Below, piece after piece: positions 26,370-35,535 of a stretch of 64,000 nucleotides of DNA. How positions within the stretch are numbered: position 1 is the first letter of the stretch; each line of letters starts with the position of its first letter. The stretch comes from Lachnospiraceae bacterium (lineage in GTDB: Bacteria > Bacillota > Clostridia > Lachnospirales > Lachnospiraceae). The notes below the pieces were generated by a model. The model searched no databases and was not told where the DNA came from. It worked only from the letters and a program-made list of their open reading frames with translations. A program made the translations under genes and the position numbers. The stretch covers positions 124,001-188,000 of the forward strand of contig JAETQH010000001.1 in NCBI GenBank assembly GCA_021770785.1. The letters are read 5' to 3'.

Positions 26370-26536
26370 CTAGTACAACAAAAATTAAGTTTTGGATAGT
26401 TTGACGCAGAATATTTTTCTGAGAGTGCTGCTTCACAAACGCAGGCGCAGCGATGGCTACGTCGAGGCTTGGGGAGTAGTGCTATCAGGAAAATAGGCAA
26501 GTCAAACTGCCAATTACTTAATATTCGTTGTACTAG
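26370..26536. mobile_element. MITE-like 167-bp palindromic element
   Basis: The ends are 21-base inverted repeats matching at 19 positions (CTAGTACAAC... and ...GTTGTACTAG), and the pairing continues imperfectly for about 60 bases on each side, leaving a GC-richer centre of about 45 bases. No coding capacity. Size, terminal repeats and full-length folding fit a miniature inverted-repeat element. It sits 22 bases after the stop of the last polysaccharide gene and may terminate that operon. Confidence 0.65.
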
Positions 26537-26558
26537 CATAGTTGGGGGATTAGGATTG

Positions 26559-27113
26559 TCATTTAAAAGCCCAAAACTTATTTATTACAAAATTCAAGGG
26601 TACACTCACCAATAAATTAATAATTGGAGCAACAAATTCAGAAACATAAAATATCTGTACCCATAAAATTAACAATATGCTGTTTAAAAACAGTCCGGTA
26701 AATGAATAAGAAACATAGGTTTTAAGCAGTGCTTTCCATATAGAACGCTTCTTTCCCCTTTCAGGCACAAATACCATCTTATTATTCCAATAAAACGACC
26801 ATAATACACTCAAAACAAAAGCTATTACCTGTGCAAGTAGATAATCTATCTTAGGAAATAAGCCTATTTTCTGAAATGTAAGCAGGCTCAACGCATATAA
26901 CACATATGAAATAATCGTATTACTAACCCCTACTATGCCAAACTTTACAAACTGCATAAAAACTGTAAACGTATGGTTTGACAATTCTTTTCCTATCAGT
27001 TTATAGAATGCACTCAACACTACATAGACCACTGTTTCAATAAAATTCCATATTTTTTCTCCAATATTTTTCATAAAACTTCTGCCCTTCATTTTATGTA
27101 AATAAGCACTCAT
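26559..27113 (-). CDS. GtrA family membrane protein
   Basis: A 184-residue protein with four membrane helices and GtrA features: FVKFGIVGVSNTIISYVLYA, a conserved NKMVFVPE after helix 3 and a C-terminal NLLVSVPLNFVINKFWAF. GtrA proteins are thought to help move lipid-linked sugars across the membrane, working with GT2 enzymes such as 28189-29142. No strong ribosome binding site; ATG at 27074 is an alternative start with GAAGGG upstream. It is the last gene of the locus. Confidence 0.88.
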   Translation of the reverse strand: MSAYLHKMKGRSFMKNIGEKIWNFIETVVYVVLSAFYKLIGKELSNHTFTVFMQFVKFGIVGVSNTIISYVLYALSLLTFQKIGLFPKIDYLLAQVIAFVLSVLWSFYWNNKMVFVPERGKKRSIWKALLKTYVSYSFTGLFLNSILLILWVQIFYVSEFVAPIINLLVSVPLNFVINKFWAFK

Positions 27114-27121
27114 ACGAGTGC

Positions 27122-28186
27122 TTATTCATTTAAAAACTCTTGAATCTGTTTTTTCATACATTCTGCAACATTTCCCTGTTGCAAATATACATTTGACCAT
27201 TCCACAATTTTTTCCATTGCAATTTCCACATTCCAATGTGGTTTCCAACCAAATGTCTGCTTTAGCTTAGAGCAATCTAATTTAAGAAAATTTGCTTCAT
27301 GCGGACCTCCATCATACTTATTAATCCACTTTATCTGATTGCCTGTTATCTCATTCCATTTCTCACAAAATAGAGTTACCAGATTGCCTGTTGTCCAACA
27401 GTCTGTCTCATCCGGTCCTATATTATAATTTCCAGCATATTTTTTATTCTCATACTGTTCTTTGGCAATCATAAGATATGCTACAACAGGCTCTAAAACA
27501 TGTTCATAAGGTCTTGTAGAAAATGGGTTTCTAACTATAATATCTTCCCTTTTCTCCGCTGCCCGAATACAATCTGGAATAATTCTATCTGCCCCGAAAT
27601 CACCGCCTCCAATTACATTGCCAGCTCTTGCCGTTGAAATCGCTACATTCCTATCTTTAAAAAAGGAATTTAAATAACTGCATGTCACAAGTTCCGAACA
27701 GGATTTTGAGTTAGAATAAGGATCATATCCGTTCAATTCCTCATTCTCACGATATCCCCACTCCCACTCTTTATTTAGGTAGACCTTATCTGTCGTAACA
27801 TTTAAAAAGGACTTGACGGATTCAGTGGTTCGCACACATTCTAAAACATTAACTGTTCCCATTACATTTGTTTCATATGTATATACCGGATTCTTATATG
27901 ATTCACGTACTATCGGCTGTGCTGCCATATGAATTACAATTTCTGGCTGTGTCTCATCAAATACTTTCTTCATATGCGCAAGGTCACGCACATCCCCAAC
28001 CACAGAATTCATCTGCCCTGCCAAATGGCACATATCAAACAAACTCGGATGCGTGGGTGCTTCCAATGCATAACCAGTCACATCCGCGCCTGCCATAATT
28101 AAAAGCTGACACATCCAGGAACCTTTAAAACCGGTATGTCCTGTAATCAGCAACTTTTTCCCTTTATAAAAAGAAATATCCAACAT
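27122..28186 (-). CDS. rfbG: CDP-glucose 4,6-dehydratase
   Basis: A 354-residue extended short-chain dehydrogenase that converts CDP-glucose to CDP-4-keto-6-deoxyglucose. It has the NAD-binding ITGHTGFKGSW (14-24), catalytic pair Y157-x3-K161 in DPYSNSK, the T-T-D-K-V-Y block (131-136) and the GGGDFGADRIIPDC segment diagnostic for RfbG. It works after RfbF (33138-33914) and before RfbH (31771-33114), both in this operon. Confidence 0.95.
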   Translation of the reverse strand: MLDISFYKGKKLLITGHTGFKGSWMCQLLIMAGADVTGYALEAPTHPSLFDMCHLAGQMNSVVGDVRDLAHMKKVFDETQPEIVIHMAAQPIVRESYKNPVYTYETNVMGTVNVLECVRTTESVKSFLNVTTDKVYLNKEWEWGYRENEELNGYDPYSNSKSCSELVTCSYLNSFFKDRNVAISTARAGNVIGGGDFGADRIIPDCIRAAEKREDIIVRNPFSTRPYEHVLEPVVAYLMIAKEQYENKKYAGNYNIGPDETDCWTTGNLVTLFCEKWNEITGNQIKWINKYDGGPHEANFLKLDCSKLKQTFGWKPHWNVEIAMEKIVEWSNVYLQQGNVAECMKKQIQEFLNE

Positions 28187-28188
28187 AT

Positions 28189-29142
28189 TTATTTTCCCTC
28201 CTCAACAGACTCAAAATTGATTCTTTCTTCTTCTATAACAAGCGGACGTTTCATCATCCGTTTGTTAATACTTAAAACATACTCGCCAAGAAAACCAATA
28301 AAAAATAGCTGCACCGAACCTAATATTAACACTGCTAAGAGAATCGGAGTCGTTCCAGCTGCAAACCTATCCCAATATACTAATTTTAAAACTAAGTACA
28401 CTAAAGCAATTCCCATACTTATTGCTGCCGTGGCAAACCCAAGTATTGTTGCAACTCGAAGCCCTGCTTTGGTATAAGAAGTAAAACTCAACATTGCCGC
28501 ATCATATAACGTAAACCAGTTATTATGCGTTTTTCCGGCACGCCTCTTTTGCTGTTCATACGGAATATCTTTTCTTTTATATCCTAATTCCGCAACTATT
28601 CCACGCAAAAACGGTGTTGGATCATCTAAGTTTCGCAGCACTTCAATAAAACTGCTGTCATATAATCCAAAACCGGTAAAATGCTCTATCTGCTCTACAT
28701 CCGACATTTTCTTAATAAACTTATAATAACAACTTCTTAAAAACCGCATAACTTTGTTTTCTTTACTCGTTGCCTTTATTGCACTTACAATCTTATATCC
28801 ATTTTCCCACTCTTTTACCAGTATCGGAATCAAATCAACCGGATCTTGAAAATCAGCACAAATTAATATTGTACAATCTCCACTAGACTGACATAAACCA
28901 TAGTAAGGTGAATTAAATTGTCCAAAATTCTTTGCATTAAAAATCGCTTTTATTTTCTTATTTTTCCTGCAAAGCTCCCGTAATAAATTCTGCGTATTAT
29001 CTGTAGAACAATTATCGATAAACAATAATTCATAATCATATTCCGGAAGTGACTGTTTCAACTCATCTACTATTGCTTTACTGATTGGTATTACATTTTC
29101 TTCTTCATTGTAAGTAGGTACTACTACACTAATTTTTTTCAT
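28189..29142 (-). CDS. GT2 glycosyltransferase, polyprenyl-phosphate type
   Basis: A 317-residue GT2 enzyme: N-terminal catalytic domain with VVPTYNEEENV, LLFIDNCSTDNT and ADFQDPVDLI (DxD-like), then two C-terminal membrane helices (about 233-258 and 266-290) as in GtrB/ArnC-type enzymes that put a sugar on undecaprenyl phosphate. GGTGG precedes the ATG, which overlaps the 3' end of the upstream gene by 14 bases. The GtrA protein two genes downstream may be its flipping partner. Confidence 0.9.
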   Translation of the reverse strand: MKKISVVVPTYNEEENVIPISKAIVDELKQSLPEYDYELLFIDNCSTDNTQNLLRELCRKNKKIKAIFNAKNFGQFNSPYYGLCQSSGDCTILICADFQDPVDLIPILVKEWENGYKIVSAIKATSKENKVMRFLRSCYYKFIKKMSDVEQIEHFTGFGLYDSSFIEVLRNLDDPTPFLRGIVAELGYKRKDIPYEQQKRRAGKTHNNWFTLYDAAMLSFTSYTKAGLRVATILGFATAAISMGIALVYLVLKLVYWDRFAAGTTPILLAVLILGSVQLFFIGFLGEYVLSINKRMMKRPLVIEEERINFESVEEGK

Positions 29143-30049
29143 TTTTCCACCTTTGTAACATAGACCTTATCCCTTGTTCAAATGTTATCTCTGATTGCCA
29201 TTGAAGTTCTCTCTCTAGCTTTGCAATATTTGGAACAAAACTTACCATTCCTTCATTTGGATAGGGAAGTTCTCCATATCTTAACTCACTATCAGACCCA
29301 ATTACCCGTTTTAACGTTTCTACATACTCTTTTAAAATACAATGTCTCCCGGACGCAACATTATACACACCACCTACACACACCCTCTCTGCAAATCTTT
29401 CTAAAATATCTGCCAATTCATCAATATACAGATAATCCCACTCTTGCACACACCTTGTCAATAATACGGGTTCATTTTTCTTCATCTTTTTTATACAACT
29501 CATTACCAGAGAACCTTCAAAATCTCCCAATCCATATATACTGAATATTCGACTCCAAATAAATGTTATTTGATTCCTCTGACAATATTTTTCTATTTCC
29601 TCACAGGCTTTTCGTTTTGCTTTTCCATATTCCGTAACCGGATTACAAGGATATTCTTCTGTAACCTCACCATTCATAATTCCATACTCTGCCTGAGAAC
29701 CACTGCAAATAAATTTTTTACATCCAAGTTTATGGCACGCCTCAACTGCTTCTAATGCCGCCAAATAATTTTGTTGTTGCATATCACTGTCATCTCGCTG
29801 CGGAGCCCTTACTCCCTCCCATGCGAGATGAAAAAAAACATCCATACTCTCAGCTATTTTTCCCGGCAGTTCTTTCATTCTTTTCATGTCCAGCTCTATC
29901 ACCCGGACATTCTGAAACTCTGGTATTTTATACCTATTAGCAGAATTAGGCCGAACAACCGCCCATATTTGATTATTTTCTTTTTGTGCTAACCTGTGAA
30001 TCAGATTTGTTCCGACAAAACTGGTGGCACCTGTTATAACTATGTTCAT
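29129..30049 (-). CDS. NAD-dependent epimerase/dehydratase, sugar 4-reductase-like
   Basis: A 306-residue extended SDR with ITGATSFVGTNL (5-16), S-G-S-Q-A-E-Y (116-122) and Y141-x3-K145 as catalytic pair, plus CVQEWDYLYIDELAD. Within a CDP-sugar operon it most likely reduces a keto sugar: RfbJ (abequose synthase) and YerF (yersiniose reductase) are candidates of this type. The thiamine-diphosphate gene directly upstream favours a YerF-like role, by context only. Confidence 0.82.
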   Translation of the reverse strand: MNIVITGATSFVGTNLIHRLAQKENNQIWAVVRPNSANRYKIPEFQNVRVIELDMKRMKELPGKIAESMDVFFHLAWEGVRAPQRDDSDMQQQNYLAALEAVEACHKLGCKKFICSGSQAEYGIMNGEVTEEYPCNPVTEYGKAKRKACEEIEKYCQRNQITFIWSRIFSIYGLGDFEGSLVMSCIKKMKKNEPVLLTRCVQEWDYLYIDELADILERFAERVCVGGVYNVASGRHCILKEYVETLKRVIGSDSELRYGELPYPNEGMVSFVPNIAKLERELQWQSEITFEQGIRSMLQRWKNEKN

Positions 30050-31747
30050 TTACAACTCCATCAATTCCCTAAATAACTCGCGGTCTATTAACGGCTCCTG
30101 ATCCTGATTTGGTTTTCCAAATTCTAATTTTGGAAAAACATAAGTCTCTTTTTTAAGCTTTATTTCAACCAAAACCGGACCTTCCATTGACATAAAAGCA
30201 CCGGAAACCTCACTTAGATTCTCATATAAAATATACGCCATATCGTATGCTTTCGCAATACTTTTAAAATCAGGTGACGTATATCCACCCGCACTCACTG
30301 TCTGTGTATAATTACAGTTCATATACATCTCCTGAAAATGTCTAATCATTCCTAAAGCATAATTATTAAAAACAAATACCTTTATCGGAAGTTTTTCTCT
30401 TCGTATAAACTCCAGTTCCTGAATATTCATCTGTATGCCACCATCTCCATTAAACGAAATTACCGGTCTTCCCGTAGCATAATATGCTCCGATTGCAGCC
30501 GGTAATGAATATCCCATCGCTCCATGCCCCCCTGAAAAAAGTATTTTTTGTCCTCTTTTTACCTGATAAGACTGCGCTACCCACACCTGATTTTGTCCCA
30601 CATCCGTCGTAATGGTAATATTTTCCGGAACATATTGGCTTATTTTACTTACAAAATGATTATATATCTCATCATCCATTCCATCCAATTTATTTCTGAT
30701 TTTTGCACAGACACTCTTCCACTCTGAAAACACATTCATCTGTGGTTTATAAAATGTAAGCAGATACTTCATTACTTCCATTGCGTCAGAGATAATATCT
30801 ATTTCATCTTCCCTGATTTTATAGTTCAGTTCATTCTCATCTATGTCTACTCTTATAATCTGTGCATTTGGAGCAAATTGCTCCCTTTTTCCTCCCACCT
30901 GCCTAACATCCATTCTGGCGCCTATTGCCAAAATAAAATCACTTTTTGCCACAACAAAATTCGCTGTTCTTTGTCCATATGCCCCCAAAAAACCATAATT
31001 AAGAAAATGATTACCTTCAAGCAAATCCATTGCTACCATACTCGTAACTACAGGAATTCCCATATAATCAACAAATTCACATACGAAATCTTTAGGAAAC
31101 TGTTTCAACGTTGCTCCCAAAATAAGACATGGCCTTTTTGCTTTTCGCAACATATCTATAATTACCGAATAATCAGCAGAAAAACTTTTATTTTCCGCCT
31201 TGTCCCCAATCATCTCACTTTTTTCAATTTTTTCTCTCTGAATATTCATTGGTATATCTAAAAGTACCGGACCTTTTCGACCGGAAATTGCAATCTGATA
31301 TGCCTTTTCCAGATAATACTCTATTTTATTGGCAGCCTCTACATACACAGCATATTTTGTAACCTTTTTCACCATGTCAACAATATCTGTCTCCTGAAAT
31401 CCTCTTTGCCGTATACCATATGCCTGTCCACACTCCGATGTGTTGACTTGCCCTGTAATAAAAATAACAGGTACGGAATCAAAGTAAGCATTACAAATAC
31501 CTGTTATCATATTTGTTGCCCCCGGTCCGCTGGTAGCATATGCTACACCTACGCCCCCAGAAGCCTGTGCATACGCACAGGCTTCAAATGCTGCTGCCTG
31601 TTCATGATAACAAACATGTGCCTGTATTTGTCTTTCATACTTTGAAAATGAATCCATTAAATGAATTACCATACCACCAGGATAGCCAAACACATCTTTT
31701 ATTCCTTTTTGTATTAAAAATTCGACAATAAAATCTGATACTTTCAT
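30050..31747 (-). CDS. Thiamine-diphosphate enzyme, acetolactate-synthase/YerE-like
   Basis: A 565-residue three-domain ThDP enzyme: Pyr domain with catalytic E49 (YHEQAAAFEACAYA), central domain, and PP domain with GGHGAMGYSLPAAIGA and the GDGGIQMNIQELEF...FNN cofactor motif. It resembles acetolactate synthase large subunit, but no small subunit or ilv gene is nearby. Lying between rfbH and a reductase, it best fits YerE, which transfers an acetyl unit from pyruvate to C4 of a CDP-3,6-dideoxy-4-keto sugar. ATG at 31747 is preferred to the TTG at 31759. Family certain, substrate inferred. Confidence 0.85.
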   Translation of the reverse strand: MKVSDFIVEFLIQKGIKDVFGYPGGMVIHLMDSFSKYERQIQAHVCYHEQAAAFEACAYAQASGGVGVAYATSGPGATNMITGICNAYFDSVPVIFITGQVNTSECGQAYGIRQRGFQETDIVDMVKKVTKYAVYVEAANKIEYYLEKAYQIAISGRKGPVLLDIPMNIQREKIEKSEMIGDKAENKSFSADYSVIIDMLRKAKRPCLILGATLKQFPKDFVCEFVDYMGIPVVTSMVAMDLLEGNHFLNYGFLGAYGQRTANFVVAKSDFILAIGARMDVRQVGGKREQFAPNAQIIRVDIDENELNYKIREDEIDIISDAMEVMKYLLTFYKPQMNVFSEWKSVCAKIRNKLDGMDDEIYNHFVSKISQYVPENITITTDVGQNQVWVAQSYQVKRGQKILFSGGHGAMGYSLPAAIGAYYATGRPVISFNGDGGIQMNIQELEFIRREKLPIKVFVFNNYALGMIRHFQEMYMNCNYTQTVSAGGYTSPDFKSIAKAYDMAYILYENLSEVSGAFMSMEGPVLVEIKLKKETYVFPKLEFGKPNQDQEPLIDRELFRELMEL

Positions 31748-31770
31748 CCTAACACCCAATCATTTATTTA

Positions 31771-33114
31771 CTAATTTGCAGCTACAGCTTCCTGAATAGT
31801 CTTTGCCATATAATCAATCATCTCATCTGTCATCCCCGGATATACCCCTACCCAGAACGTATCTTTCATAATTCTGTCTGTAACTTCAAGATTACCAACA
31901 ATACGGTATCCCTTTCCTTCTGCACGCATCTGATCAAAACAGGGATGCTTTGTCAAATTTCCTGCAAAGAGCATACGGGTCTGTACACCATGTTCTTCAA
32001 TATACGGAACTACTTTGCTACGCTCTAGCCCCTCTTTACATGTAATCATAAAACCAAACCAGCTTGGTTTTGAATTTTCACAAGATTCCGGAAGAATTAA
32101 TTTATCTTCACATCCTGCAAGCGCCTCTTTCAGTCGTTCAAAATTATGTCTTCTTTTTTCAACAAAGGAAGGGAACTTCTTAATTTGTGCACATCCAATA
32201 GCTGCCTGCATATCTGTTGCTTTTAAATTATATCCAAAATGTGAATATACATATTTATGATCATATCCTAATGGAAGTTCTCCATATTGTTTATCAAATC
32301 TATGACCGCATAAATTATCTCTTCCCGGCGGGCATACACAATCACGTCCCCAATCACGGAAAGAACGGATACATTTATTTAGCAATGGATTATCTGTATA
32401 CACAGCACCTCCTTCTCCCATTGTCATATGGTGTGGAGGATAAAAAGATGATGTTCCGATATCTCCAATCGTTCCTGTTAAATGCTCCTCTCCATCTAAA
32501 GTATAGCTACTTCCGAGTGCATCACAGTTGTCTTCAATCAACCACAGATTATGCTTATCACAAAATTCTCTCACCGTCTTTAAGTCAAACGGATTTCCCA
32601 AAGTGTGAGCCGCCATCACAACTTTCGTTTTATCAGATAACGCTGCCTCTAACTGTGTTACATCCATATTGTACTGTGGAATGGTAACATCAATAAATAC
32701 AGGCACCACACCGTACTGAATAGCAGGTGTTACCGTTGTCGGGAAGCCTGCCGCTACCGTAATCATCTCATCTCCCGGTCTTACCTGACGTTCCCCCAGT
32801 AACGGAGATGTCAATGCCATAAAAGCATTCAAATTAGCAGATGAACCGGAATTTACCAATGAACAGTATCTCACTCCAAGATATTTGGCAAATTCTTTCT
32901 CAAATTCATCTGTGTATCTGCCGGAAGTCAACCAGAATTCCAAGGCAGAATCCACTAAATTACACATTTCCTCATGATCATATACACGGGATGCGTAAGC
33001 AATACGATCCCCCGGCTCAAACTCCTTCTTTTTGTTGTGATAGGTATCACAATATTCAGCCACCATATCTAATATCTCTCTTTTTGCCTGTGCTTCTGTT
33101 TTGTTTTCAAACAT
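31771..33114 (-). CDS. rfbH: CDP-4-keto-6-deoxyglucose 3-dehydrase (E1)
   Basis: A 447-residue PMP/[2Fe-2S] enzyme that removes the C3 hydroxyl to make CDP-3,6-dideoxy-4-ketohexose. The aminotransferase-type lysine is replaced by histidine in FYPPHHMTMGEGG (His228/229), the hallmark of E1. Cysteines 259, 261 and 269 (DCVCPPGRDNLC) fit the iron-sulfur cluster. The usual partner, reductase E3 (DdhD/AscD), is not in this window. Confidence 0.95.
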   Translation of the reverse strand: MFENKTEAQAKREILDMVAEYCDTYHNKKKEFEPGDRIAYASRVYDHEEMCNLVDSALEFWLTSGRYTDEFEKEFAKYLGVRYCSLVNSGSSANLNAFMALTSPLLGERQVRPGDEMITVAAGFPTTVTPAIQYGVVPVFIDVTIPQYNMDVTQLEAALSDKTKVVMAAHTLGNPFDLKTVREFCDKHNLWLIEDNCDALGSSYTLDGEEHLTGTIGDIGTSSFYPPHHMTMGEGGAVYTDNPLLNKCIRSFRDWGRDCVCPPGRDNLCGHRFDKQYGELPLGYDHKYVYSHFGYNLKATDMQAAIGCAQIKKFPSFVEKRRHNFERLKEALAGCEDKLILPESCENSKPSWFGFMITCKEGLERSKVVPYIEEHGVQTRMLFAGNLTKHPCFDQMRAEGKGYRIVGNLEVTDRIMKDTFWVGVYPGMTDEMIDYMAKTIQEAVAAN

Positions 33115-33137
33115 TTTCTATATCTCCTATTCTTTAT

Positions 33138-33914
33138 TTATTCCCATGATTTCCATGGTGCTCTTCCGCTGTCCCAAAGTTCATTAAGTTTGTCCATCTC
33201 CCGCTTGGTATCCATACACTGCCAGTAACCGTCAAACATATATGCTTTCAATTCTCCCATTGCCGCTACCGTCTCTAAGGGCTCCTTTTCAAATACCGTA
33301 TCATCTCCATCAATAAAATCAAATATTGCTGGCTCTAATACCATATAACCGGCATTAATTCTTGAACCATCATCCCTGCTCTTCTCCCGGAAAGCTTCTA
33401 TTGTAGCATCCCTTGAGATATCAAGCACACCAAACCTTTGTCCTACCGCGGTTGCTGTAAGAGTTGCTATTTTCCCATGATTTTTATGAAATTCTACTAA
33501 ATCTCTGATATTAATATCACATACGCCGTCTCCATAGGTGAGCATAAATGTTTCGTCTCCAACATATTTCTGAATACGCTTTACTCTTCCCCCTGTCATG
33601 GTATTTAATCCGGTGTCTACTAACGTTACCTTCCATGGTTCTGCCACATTGTTATGCACTGTCATCTTGTTATTGTCGCTAAAGTCAAAGGTCACATCAC
33701 TATTATGCAAATAGTAATCCGCAAACCATTCTTTAATTACGTGCTGTTTATACCCACAGCAGATAATAAACTCGTCAAAGCCATAATAAGAATATTCTTT
33801 CATAATGTGCCAGAGAATTGGTTTTCCCCCAATCTCTAACATCGGTTTGGGTTTCAAATAACTTTCCTCACTAATCCTTGTCCCAAATCCTCCCGCTAAA
33901 ATTACAACTTTCAT
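33138..33914 (-). CDS. rfbF: Glucose-1-phosphate cytidylyltransferase
   Basis: A 258-residue nucleotidyltransferase starting MKVVILAGGFGTRISEES and continuing KPKPMLEIGGKPILWHIM, the RfbF signature. It makes CDP-glucose from glucose-1-phosphate and CTP. Other blocks are TLVDTGLNTMTGGRVKR and MLTYGDGVCD with the metal-binding Asp. First gene of the CDP-sugar module and the entry step of the pathway. Confidence 0.96.
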   Translation of the reverse strand: MKVVILAGGFGTRISEESYLKPKPMLEIGGKPILWHIMKEYSYYGFDEFIICCGYKQHVIKEWFADYYLHNSDVTFDFSDNNKMTVHNNVAEPWKVTLVDTGLNTMTGGRVKRIQKYVGDETFMLTYGDGVCDINIRDLVEFHKNHGKIATLTATAVGQRFGVLDISRDATIEAFREKSRDDGSRINAGYMVLEPAIFDFIDGDDTVFEKEPLETVAAMGELKAYMFDGYWQCMDTKREMDKLNELWDSGRAPWKSWE

Positions 33915-33933
33915 TTTTTCCTCCCTGTTTTCC

Positions 33934-35475
33934 CTATACCATAAGAAAAATCAATAGTCCGCCTGTAACAACCATCAATAAAATTCTCAATATAATAATA
34001 CTTTCATACGATATCTCCAATTCTTCAAACTTTTTTTTATCTGTTTGAGGATGGGACCAATATAAGTAAAATAAAATACCCGCTACAAAAACACCCCCTC
34101 CAATCAGCCTCAAATAATCTATATTAAACCCCGGCAGCATTTCACCTATCATTGCACTTATAGAATATCCTATATCCTTTTTTCCGTCATAAAACAACTT
34201 TCCCGCCAATGTATATACACTTGTTTTAATATTAAATACCCATGCGTAATAAATGAATTCTGCCAACAATAACCCTGTTGAAAATATTGTATCAATCCAC
34301 ATACCAATCTTCATATCCTGCTCATTTTCACAACAAATCATCAAAACACTAAACGGCAATAATAACAAACTCCACTGCGGATGGGTCAGGCTCGTTATAA
34401 AAAACACTGCAAGCCCTAAAAAGCTGACATAAATAGCCCATCTTCCCATTTCCTGCTCATTAGGTTTCTTTCTAAAATAACAATACATACATACTAATAA
34501 AAAGGCAAGAAAAAATATTGACACGCTTCCATAAGCAAACCCTATCTGGCTCTGAAAAACATACCCCGAAAAATGTCCGCTTAGATATTCCTCACCCACC
34601 TGGCTTGGAATAAAATATAACTTCTGAAATATCTTAAAAAACAATAAAAGAGAGCCTCCCTCTATTATTGTAATGATAACTCTTATTAACCGCTTTTCCC
34701 TCAACAATACGAGCGGCACAAAAACAAACAGTGCAAACATTTTAAAAGTTATTGCTACTGCAAACCAAAAAAGGAACATTTTATTATCGTTTTTAATATA
34801 GCCATACACTCCGATAAGAATAAAAAGCAATTCCAGTGCATCATACTGTCCCATAATCAATACCGGCACCAAAAACATAACGGAACTTAAAAATAATAGA
34901 ACCGATAATTCCCATTGAAATTCTTCTCCCTTTATTTTCTTACCAATTTTTATTATATAATAGTTGATTCCTATTACAAATGGAATCGAAATACTTTTTG
35001 CCCACAATAAACCCAAAAAAGTATCTAAGGCATAATATCCTGTTACTTTTTCATATATCCACAAAGGAAAATTCCAAAGTGCGAACAATAAATAAACCGG
35101 AAAATCATAAATGGACCCTATGCTGTTGCCAAATTGATTAGCAATCACAACATTTTCATTCTGAATATAAAATTCTCTTAATTTTCCCTTAAACAAAACA
35201 TTCCAAAATGTTATTCCATGTCTAGTAGTCTCCGTAATATCCGTGAAAACAAATGAAACATACAATAATACTGAAATAAGCAAAACCATTATTAATAATA
35301 CTAATTTTTTTCGTTTCCACACTTCTTCTAACTTAATCACTTTTTTCCTCCATATGTCAATTTTCTTCCATACTAATAACTTATAGCATCTTCTGATCAA
35401 ATCGGTATGCCTGTCTCTCCACAAGCTGAAAAATAACAATATCCGGTCGATAATTTCCCATGAATCCACGTTCAT
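33934..35475 (-). CDS. Multi-spanning membrane glycosyltransferase (GT-C-like)
   Basis: A 513-residue protein with a basic N-terminal stretch of about 55 residues and roughly ten to eleven membrane helices. The block LIMGQYDALELLFILIGVYG resembles the GQ-D motif of GT87/PMT-like mannosyltransferases, which use polyprenyl-linked sugars outside the membrane. An early outer loop contains ITETTRHGITFWN. Family assignment is tentative; it could also be a polymerase-type protein. Confidence 0.65.
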   Translation of the reverse strand: MNVDSWEIIDRILLFFSLWRDRHTDLIRRCYKLLVWKKIDIWRKKVIKLEEVWKRKKLVLLIMVLLISVLLYVSFVFTDITETTRHGITFWNVLFKGKLREFYIQNENVVIANQFGNSIGSIYDFPVYLLFALWNFPLWIYEKVTGYYALDTFLGLLWAKSISIPFVIGINYYIIKIGKKIKGEEFQWELSVLLFLSSVMFLVPVLIMGQYDALELLFILIGVYGYIKNDNKMFLFWFAVAITFKMFALFVFVPLVLLREKRLIRVIITIIEGGSLLLFFKIFQKLYFIPSQVGEEYLSGHFSGYVFQSQIGFAYGSVSIFFLAFLLVCMYCYFRKKPNEQEMGRWAIYVSFLGLAVFFITSLTHPQWSLLLLPFSVLMICCENEQDMKIGMWIDTIFSTGLLLAEFIYYAWVFNIKTSVYTLAGKLFYDGKKDIGYSISAMIGEMLPGFNIDYLRLIGGGVFVAGILFYLYWSHPQTDKKKFEELEISYESIIILRILLMVVTGGLLIFLMV

Positions 35476-35535
35476 AGTGATTATAATGTATACTCCTTTT
35501 CAACATATCATTTTCCTTCACACTTCTGTGCTTCA

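Noticed and set aside
26342-26539. 65-residue open frame on the minus strand
   Set aside because: It lies almost wholly in the palindromic MITE-like element, has no ribosome binding site, and its residues show no known family.
30050-31747. Biosynthetic acetolactate synthase (ilvB)
   Set aside because: No ilvN, ilvC or leu genes are nearby and the gene lies inside a CDP-sugar module; the fold is the same but the context points to sugar branching. Not excluded.
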